From Oscillospiraceae bacterium (GTDB lineage: Bacteria; Bacillota; Clostridia; Oscillospirales; Ruminococcaceae): a DNA stretch of 13,061 nucleotides. Location: positions 1 through 13,061 of the forward strand of contig JAFPPJ010000445.1 of assembly GCA_017410745.1 (NCBI GenBank), given 5' to 3'. The notes under the pieces were generated by a model. The model saw nothing but the letters and a program-made list of their open reading frames with translations. It ran no database searches and was not told the DNA's origin. This document shows positions 8,801 through 13,061 of the stretch, one piece after another; position 1 is the stretch's first letter; each line of letters starts with the position of its first letter. Made by a program: the position numbers and the translations under genes.

Positions 8801-9670
8801 GATGATAATGAGATGAACCGCAGGGTAGCCGGCAATCTGCTCAAGATATTCGGCATAAATGCCGAGCTTGCGGCATCAGGTGAAGAGACGCTCGCGCTCA
8901 TGCGTGCGAACAGATATGACCTTGTGCTGCTCGATCATATGATGCCCGGCATGGACGGCATCGAGACGCTTGCACATATAAGGGCAGAGATACGGACGGA
9001 TACGCCGATAGTCGCACTCACCGCAAATGCAGTAGCAGGAGCGAAGGAGCAGTACATCGAAGCGGGCTTTGACGATTATCTGTCAAAGCCTATCGAGGTG
9101 GAAGCACTTGAAGGCAAGCTCATCAAGTTCCTGCATGAACCGGAAGGGGATATGCAGTCTGAGGCTCCCGCCGATGATGAAGTGATGGAGTTTGCGGCTG
9201 ATGAAGACACGGCAGAGTTTGCCGCAGATGATGATGTGATCGAATTCCCCGCAGACGATGAAGAAGTGATGGAGTTCATGCCCGCAGAGGAAAGCCGCTC
9301 CGATCACACTAAGCTCATGTCAGAGCTTGAGAACCTGGGTATAGCGGTGTCCGAGGGTGTAGGATACTGCGCGGGCGACCCCGACTTCTATGTGCAGATG
9401 CTCGGTGACTTTGCCGGGGCGTGGAAGGATACAGCCGATCAGCTTGAACGGGCATATTCGCAGAGTGATACCAAAAGCTACAGGATATGTGTACATTCGA
9501 TGAAGAGCAACGCACGCACGCTCGGCATAAACGATATATCCGAACAGGCGCTGCAGCTTGAGAATGCGGCTAAGGCGGAGGATATGGGATATATATCCGC
9601 GCATCATGCATCATTTATAGAAAGCCTGCGCATACGCGCCGAACAGGTACAGAGCCTGCTCGGTACATAA
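5885..9670 (+). CDS. Hybrid histidine kinase with two dCache sensors, dead HisKA, REC and HPt
   Basis: The 1261-residue protein has four membrane segments (about 8-28, 271-292, 395-416, 659-682). The first extracytoplasmic dCache-like sensor (30-270) carries R123, W125, Y126 and D168. A cytoplasmic HisKA-like helix pair (300-370) reads ISADLKYPL where the live copy reads MSHEIRTPI, so A317 replaces the histidine, and no ATPase domain follows. A second dCache-like sensor (418-656) carries R512, W514, Y515 and D562. The live kinase follows: HisKA with H721; HATPase with N-box (NLLTNAVKYT, near 834), DTGIGI (869-874) and GTGLG (900-904); REC (966-1084) with D973-D974, D1017 and K1068; an acidic repeat linker (1096-1136); and HPt with H1204 (VHSMKSNARTLG). 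It can carry a His-Asp-His relay within one chain, probably ending on D52 of the adjacent cyclase. It looks like a fusion of two kinases. The ribosome site is weak (GGGTGA, 5876-5881). Confidence 0.92.
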   Translation: MKDRKNHVIIIAAILLITVTVADALLVFRRTSNQATETGKYQLEIIGGELESTLNEARYATLQQAMIAESFLSDREALEKFIYTKNEELSKDPGFYNMYIAGTGWDIIPNFEHRDADFVATKRSWYEGAVRQNGNTYLSPPYMDVITGNICYTVSVMLEDGDTVIGLDYTMANIQAHIARMNENGSRDAVIVTGEGIIAGSTDESVIGERLVDVLPQYSAVFSLVKANNDVVSHRVRSGLFYDSLFASTSNSGWYLIVRENEWDLYRNSYIQVLITSSLNLILLIIIAVLYAHSVRARKHAETILSSKTEFLQGISADLKYPLKKINDNSAGFDITDRSDIQERLSEIHSAGERLSEMLGQLMSYSMIVRNEDKDEKAAGKKEKRSELRMNKRFRTLILCLMLFVMGLSLFAMISLSAKMGGLEMQSEVNSYEYKLSEWLNKQKSILDMFVSIVATEPEMLEDYEGTISYLDSMKKQYPEISALYVTNPDLTPSVFMNTGWIPDKDWHVEERQWYIDTLAAKDKWSISAPYYDEQTGYYCVTISEQVLDAKTGRFLGIFGIDFYMDKLVNILGDSYSDSGYAFLADAQGDIINHPYGSYQMSDASKTNVSEMVYGTADADGHTVELIRDYDGAYKLLVAKRNELSGFRVYEVTSVSKIYGSLIVFALICSAAILICTVMVYRLLSDLIHWQDEVNVQMEEAAKTAIAAGKAKSRFLAQMSHEIRTPINAVLGMNEMILREAVDRDILEYSENIQTAGRTLLTLINSILDFSKIEDGKMRIVPVRYNTASMINNLVNSISERARAKGLELAVNADEQLPCALIGDDVRVSQVIMNLLTNAVKYTEKGTVTLTVSLADKQDGRARIFVEVKDTGIGIREEDMDRLFESFSRLDEEKNHNIEGTGLGMSIVTKLLTMMDSRLDVSSRYGEGSVFSFNIMQDIADDTPMGSLSPTEKRERHRADNPHWNAARVLVTDDNEMNRRVAGNLLKIFGINAELAASGEETLALMRANRYDLVLLDHMMPGMDGIETLAHIRAEIRTDTPIVALTANAVAGAKEQYIEAGFDDYLSKPIEVEALEGKLIKFLHEPEGDMQSEAPADDEVMEFAADEDTAEFAADDDVIEFPADDEEVMEFMPAEESRSDHTKLMSELENLGIAVSEGVGYCAGDPDFYVQMLGDFAGAWKDTADQLERAYSQSDTKSYRICVHSMKSNARTLGINDISEQALQLENAAKAEDMGYISAHHASFIESLRIRAEQVQSLLGT
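7042..7054 (+). promoter_or_regulatory. Possible internal start inside the kinase gene
   Basis: GGAG (7042-7045) stands six bases before an in-frame ATG (7052-7054, codon 390). The residues from there, MNKRFRTLILCLMLF, look like the N-terminus of a membrane sensor protein. Initiation here would give an 872-residue kinase with only the second sensor. This may be a relic of a separate gene or a working second start; the sequence cannot tell which. Confidence 0.35.
9170..9292 (+). repeat. Acidic 9-codon repeat between REC and HPt
   Basis: Four imperfect units lie in frame inside the kinase: ADDEVMEFA (9170-9196), ADEDTAEFA (9197-9223), ADDDVIEFP (9224-9250) and ADDEEVMEFM (9251-9280), then PAEE. 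The pattern is A-D-acidic, two or three variable residues, E-F. Units 1 and 4 share 14 identical bases (9179-9192 and 9263-9276), while units 2 and 3 have drifted. It probably forms a flexible acidic tether for the HPt domain. Confidence 0.8.
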
Positions 9671-9715
9671 CGGACAGAAGCCTGTGACAGCGTTACGGGC
9701 GGAACAGGAGAAGAT

Positions 9716-12700
9716 ATGAGGATATCCGATATTACAGAAAAAGGCTCGCCTAAGAGCGAGATGATATTCCACGAAGACCCGCAGAAGCTCCATATTGGGA
9801 CTCTGCCCGACCATTGCTATTTTATTCCCTTTGCAAAGGGACAGAATGCCTTTGGTGTCAGGGACAGCTCCGAGCGTTTTGAACTGCTCAACGGTGAATG
9901 GGACTTCGACTACTATGACAGCATCATAGATATGCCCGATGACTTTACCGTGCAGCAGAACTCCCGCAGGCTGCCCGTGCCTTCAAACTGGCAGCTGCAT
10001 GGATATGACAGGCCGCAGTACACGAACGTGTGCTATCCCATACCCTTTGACCCGCCCTATGTGCCCGATGATATACCGGTGGGAGTGTACGGCAGAGACT
10101 ATGCATACTCGCCCGACGGGCTGAGGAGGATATTGTGCTTTGAGGGCGTGGACAGCTGTGTGTATCTGTATATCAACGGCAGATCTGCGGGATATTCACA
10201 GGTATCGCATCACACCTCCGAATTTGACATCACCGATATGCTGTGTGAGGGAGTGAACCGCATCACAGCCGCAGTGCTCAAATGGTGCGACGGCACATAT
10301 CTCGAGGATCAGGACAAGTTCAGGCTGTCCGGCATATTCCGTGATGTGTATGTGCTTTCCCGCCCCGAAAGGCGGCTTGAAAACTACCGTATCACAGCTG
10401 AGCCCGATGGTGCTGAGAACGGGCATATCAAAGTCACTGTGCAGGGCGTGCCTGCAAGGCTCAGGCTGTATGACGGCGATACCCTTGTATGCGAAGGCGA
10501 TGTGTCCGAGGGCAGCCCCTTTGAGCAGACGGTTGCAGGTGTAAAGCTGTGGTCAGCCGAAAGCCCGTATCTGTACCGCCTTGAGATAGAGACGGACAGT
10601 GAGGTCATAGGCGAAAGAGTGGGATTTCGCAGAGTGGAGATCACCGATGGCATATTCAAACTCAACGGCAGGCATATCAAGCTGTTCGGCGTGAACCGCC
10701 ACGACAGCTATCCCGACACGGGATACTATGCGGACAGGGACAGGATGAGAAAAGACCTTACTATGATGAAGCTGCATAATATCAATGCAGTGCGCACATC
10801 CCACTATCCCAATGCACCCGAGTTCTATGCCATGTGCGACGAGCTTGGGCTGTATGTCATAGATGAAGCCGACCTTGAATCGCATGGATGCACCGAGGTA
10901 TACAACGACCTGAAATGGACATATGAGAACGGATATAATGGCATTGCCCTGATAGCGGGTGACAGGCAGTTCAAAGATGCCATACTTGACCGTGAGAGAC
11001 TGCTTGTGATGCGTGACGTGAACCGTCCGTGCGTACTCATGTGGTCACTTGGCAATGAGAGCGGCTACGGAGAGAACCTGCGTGAGGGCGCAAAGCTGAT
11101 AAAGTCGCTCGACAGCACACGCCCCGTGCATTACGAAAGCACGCACAAGCTCGATGATACATCGGATGATGTGCTCGACATGGTGTCGGAGATGTACACA
11201 TCGCCCGAGAATATCCGCAAATTCCTGGAGAGAACGGATGAGAGCCGTCCCTTCGTGCTGTGCGAATACTGCCATGCAATGGGCAACGGCCCGGGCGATC
11301 TCGAGGAATATCATGATCTATTCATGGAGAGCGACAGGCTGATGGGCGGACTTGTATGGGAATGGGCCGATCATGCGGTGATACTCGGACATACTCCCGA
11401 CGGCAGAGTGAAATACGGCTACGGCGGTGACAGCAAGGAGCGCCACAATGACGGCAATTTCTGCATGGATGCACTGTGCTATCCAGACAGGACACCGCAT
11501 ACAGGCCTGCTCGAGCTAAAGCAGGTATACCGTCCCGTGCGAGTCATTAAGGGAGATGCTTCCGACAGATTTGTCATAAACAGTCTGCTGCGCTTCACAG
11601 ATGCGGGAGAATATCTCGACTGCCGATGGGAGATCACCTACGACGGCGGGAAGTATGCAGAGGGCAGTTTTTCCTTTACAGTGCCGCCTATGGGCGCATA
11701 TGAGATTGTGATACCCGAGGCTGCCGCAGTATACGACACGGATGCATATATACGCTTCGTATTCACGGCTAAGAACGGCTTTTCTGCGTTTGCAGACGGT
11801 GATGAGGTGTGCTTTGACCAGATAAAGGTGCATACCGCCGAAAGGAAGGGATATCCCGCATCGGAAACTGTCCCTGTCACAGCAGAGACGGCCTTTGAGT
11901 ATACCGTGACGGCAGGGGATATCGTATACACCTTCAACAGGCGCACAGCACAGTTTGATGCAATATGCGCAGACGGAAAAAATATCCTTGCCGCACCGGT
12001 CGAGTACAATTTCTTCCGTGCGCCGATCGACAACGACACGATGAAGGATGAGTTCTACCGTGCGCATCTGAATGACGGCATCGTCAAGGTGTATGAGACG
12101 GTTATGACCACAGAGGGCGGCTGTGCCGTGATACGGGCAAAGCAGTCCTTCGGCTGGAGCATACATCAGCCCTTTGCGAGGATAGAAGCGGAGTACCGCA
12201 TAAACGGTGACGGAGTGCTCGACGTTTCCTGTACTGCCGAGCTGTCGAACAAGGTGAATTTCCTCCCGCGCTTCGGCCTCAGACTATTCCTGCCTAAGAG
12301 CTTCTCAGCCGTGGATTATTACGGCTACGGTGAATACGAAAGCTATGCCGACAAGCATCAGGCATCCTATATCGGCAATTTCAGCGCTGCGATATGCGAT
12401 ATGCACGAGGACTATGTTAGGCCGCAGGAGAACGGTTCGCACTGCGGCTGCACAAGGATGACGGTGACGGACGGGACTGTGTCGCTTTGCTTCACCGAGC
12501 CCGACGGCTTCTCCTTCAATGCATCGGAGTATACGCAGGAGGAGCTTGCTTCCAAGGCGCACAACTTCGAGCTTGAAAAGTGCGGATACAGCGTGATATG
12601 CGCCGACTTTGCGATGGCAGGCACGGGCTCCGCTGCCTGCGGCCCCGCACTTGCGGACAGATACAGGCTGCCTGTACCGCATATCACGGGCAAAATACGC

Positions 12701-12721
12701 ATAACACCGGCTATGTGCTGA
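9716..12721 (+). CDS. lacZ: Beta-galactosidase, GH2 (LacZ type)
   Basis: This 1001-residue enzyme (E. coli LacZ: 1023) hydrolyses beta-galactosides in the cytoplasm; there is no signal peptide. The domains are in LacZ order: a sugar-binding jelly roll (about 40-215, with VPSNWQLHGYDRPQYTN and EDQDKFRLSGIFRDV), an Ig-like domain, a TIM barrel (about 310-600), a second Ig-like domain and the C-terminal small-chain beta-sandwich. Catalytic residues are clear: acid/base E448 in WSLGNESGYGEN and nucleophile E517 in CEYCHAMGNGPG. Matches to E. coli galactose-site residues are D200, H363 (RTSHYPN), Y494, H520 and W548 (WEWADH). The C-terminal loop reads GTGSAACGP, so the E. coli Trp999 position has no tryptophan. 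AGGAG (9706-9710) lies five bases before the ATG. It starts 45 bases after the kinase gene with no terminator between them, so co-transcription is plausible. Confidence 0.96.
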   Translation: MRISDITEKGSPKSEMIFHEDPQKLHIGTLPDHCYFIPFAKGQNAFGVRDSSERFELLNGEWDFDYYDSIIDMPDDFTVQQNSRRLPVPSNWQLHGYDRPQYTNVCYPIPFDPPYVPDDIPVGVYGRDYAYSPDGLRRILCFEGVDSCVYLYINGRSAGYSQVSHHTSEFDITDMLCEGVNRITAAVLKWCDGTYLEDQDKFRLSGIFRDVYVLSRPERRLENYRITAEPDGAENGHIKVTVQGVPARLRLYDGDTLVCEGDVSEGSPFEQTVAGVKLWSAESPYLYRLEIETDSEVIGERVGFRRVEITDGIFKLNGRHIKLFGVNRHDSYPDTGYYADRDRMRKDLTMMKLHNINAVRTSHYPNAPEFYAMCDELGLYVIDEADLESHGCTEVYNDLKWTYENGYNGIALIAGDRQFKDAILDRERLLVMRDVNRPCVLMWSLGNESGYGENLREGAKLIKSLDSTRPVHYESTHKLDDTSDDVLDMVSEMYTSPENIRKFLERTDESRPFVLCEYCHAMGNGPGDLEEYHDLFMESDRLMGGLVWEWADHAVILGHTPDGRVKYGYGGDSKERHNDGNFCMDALCYPDRTPHTGLLELKQVYRPVRVIKGDASDRFVINSLLRFTDAGEYLDCRWEITYDGGKYAEGSFSFTVPPMGAYEIVIPEAAAVYDTDAYIRFVFTAKNGFSAFADGDEVCFDQIKVHTAERKGYPASETVPVTAETAFEYTVTAGDIVYTFNRRTAQFDAICADGKNILAAPVEYNFFRAPIDNDTMKDEFYRAHLNDGIVKVYETVMTTEGGCAVIRAKQSFGWSIHQPFARIEAEYRINGDGVLDVSCTAELSNKVNFLPRFGLRLFLPKSFSAVDYYGYGEYESYADKHQASYIGNFSAAICDMHEDYVRPQENGSHCGCTRMTVTDGTVSLCFTEPDGFSFNASEYTQEELASKAHNFELEKCGYSVICADFAMAGTGSAACGPALADRYRLPVPHITGKIRITPAMC

Positions 12722-12749
12722 CAAGGCGTTTGCCGGGACAATTTCATAA

Positions 12750-12935
12750 CACAACATTCCTGCCTTTCTCAAACATATGATACAGTACGAGAATCGTATC
12801 AGTTATAAGCCAAAGTTACTTCAAAATGGTAAAACAGGCTTGGAAATGATCTATGATTACGGAGGAAAGCGCTTCCTACTCGTAGGAAGTGGAACAAACG
12901 GCTTTATAGTTACATCATACCCTGTTGAAATATAA
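12750..12935 (+). pseudogene. 5'-truncated fragment, possible tip of a polymorphic toxin
   Basis: An open frame runs from just after an in-frame TAA (12747-12749) to TAA at 12933-12935. From the only ATG (12777) it would encode 52 residues beginning MIQYENRISYKPK and ending GFIVTSYPVEI. No purine-rich ribosome site precedes that ATG, and the protein-like reading appears to begin before it (NIPAFLKHM). It therefore looks like the 3' end of a larger gene, not a complete small gene. The ending, short beta-strands closing on IVTSYPV, resembles the last strands of secreted RNase toxins of the BECR (barnase-EndoU-colicin-RelE) type; that assignment is from pattern memory only. G+C is 59 of 159 bases (37%) over 12777-12935, far below lacZ. 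The adjacent small gene would fit an immunity partner. Confidence 0.45.
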
Positions 12936-12939
12936 GGAG
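12934..12939 (+). promoter_or_regulatory. Ribosome binding site of the last, partial gene
   Basis: AAGGAG overlaps the TAA of the preceding fragment and sits nine bases before the ATG at 12949. This tight coupling of a gene tail to the next gene is typical of toxin-immunity pairs. It also shows that the ATG at 12949 is a genuine start. Confidence 0.7.
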
Positions 12940-12948
12940 ATAGTGAGA

Positions 12949-13061
12949 ATGAAGATACTTAAATTGCAACTGGACTTTATGAACGGACCTGTTTGGAAAG
13001 GTCATTATGATATAGTATCTGGTAGCATGGACACGGGGATACCTGTTGTCGATAGTGATAC
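12949..13061 (+). CDS. Partial small protein, possible immunity protein (5' end only)
   Basis: Thirty-seven codons are visible before the window ends. The protein begins MKILKLQLDFMNGPVWKGHY and continues with a short aspartate-rich stretch ending VVDSD. There is no signal peptide or membrane segment, so it should be cytoplasmic. I do not recognise a named family. Two things suggest an immunity protein: its position right after a toxin-like gene end, and its coupled ribosome site. Codon choice (CTT, TTG, CAA, GTT, GGT, CCT) differs from the six genes upstream and agrees with the fragment before it, pointing to a shared and possibly acquired origin. It could equally be an unrelated small hypothetical protein. 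Confidence 0.55.
   Translation, partial: MKILKLQLDFMNGPVWKGHYDIVSGSMDTGIPVVDSD

Noticed and set aside
4333..8901. Long open frames on the - strand, up to 376 codons, opposite the GH43, cyclase and kinase genes.
   Set aside because: They give Ser/Leu-rich or Cys/His-rich peptides without motifs, lie wholly opposite genes with clear domains, and lack good ribosome sites. They are by-products of codon bias on the + strand.
9681..9708. CCTGT and ACAGG pairing that could hide the lacZ ribosome site.
   Set aside because: It has only five pairs across an 18-base loop; too weak to call without covariation.
12580..12780. A 66-codon + strand open frame overlapping the end of lacZ.
   Set aside because: It is out of frame with lacZ, lies mostly within it, and shows no ribosome site or recognisable motif.
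12778..12801. Inverted repeat TGATAC...GTATCA and the nested TACGA-GAA-TCGTA, as an operator or terminator.
   Set aside because: The stems are only five to six pairs, there is no T-run, and they fall within the coding-like fragment. Chance is likely in AT-rich DNA.

Overview
The window looks like a stretch of a moderately GC-rich Clostridia chromosome, most likely a Ruminococcus-like gut or rumen Oscillospiraceae. This taxonomic call is inference. It rests on strong GGAGG-type ribosome binding sites, heavy use of ATA for isoleucine and AGG for arginine despite a GC content near 55% (33 of 60 bases counted at 10021-10080), a clostripain-type lipoprotein, a GH43 enzyme, and Firmicutes-style LacZ and signalling proteins. 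All credible genes are on the + strand.

Layout. 64-741 encodes a calcineurin-like metallophosphoesterase. It overlaps by ATGA the start of a clostripain-family (C11) protease predicted to be a lipoprotein (738-2876). After 17 bases comes a cytoplasmic GH43-type glycosidase with an Ig-like domain inserted near its front (2894-4483). A 92-base gap containing a strong hairpin precedes a response-regulator diguanylate cyclase, REC-GGDEF-degenerate GGDEF (4576-5871). Thirteen bases later starts a 1261-residue hybrid histidine kinase with two extracytoplasmic dCache sensors, a dead first HisKA domain, a live kinase core, REC, an acidic repeat linker and HPt (5885-9670). After 45 bases comes a GH2 beta-galactosidase of the LacZ type (9716-12721).

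The last 340 bases differ. Just after lacZ the DNA becomes AT-rich. It carries what looks like the 3' end of a larger gene, possibly the C-terminal tip of a polymorphic toxin (12750-12935), followed by the start of a small gene that may be its immunity protein (12949 to the window end).

How the genes may work together (inference). The kinase carries its own REC and HPt, and its neighbour is a REC-GGDEF protein, so the two could form a His-Asp-His-Asp phosphorelay from extracellular amino-acid-like ligands to c-di-GMP synthesis. The operon-like packing with GH43 and LacZ suggests a link to use of imported oligosaccharides. No transporter, transcription factor, RNA gene, CRISPR array or intact mobile element is visible. 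I saw no promoter, and no hairpin followed by a T-run, in any gap.

The most interesting material is in the signalling pair. The kinase looks like an in-frame fusion of two sensor kinases, the first of which has lost its catalytic histidine and ATPase. In the cyclase, the catalytic GGDEF lacks the RxxD inhibitory site, while the degenerate second GGDEF keeps an RxxD at exactly canonical spacing.
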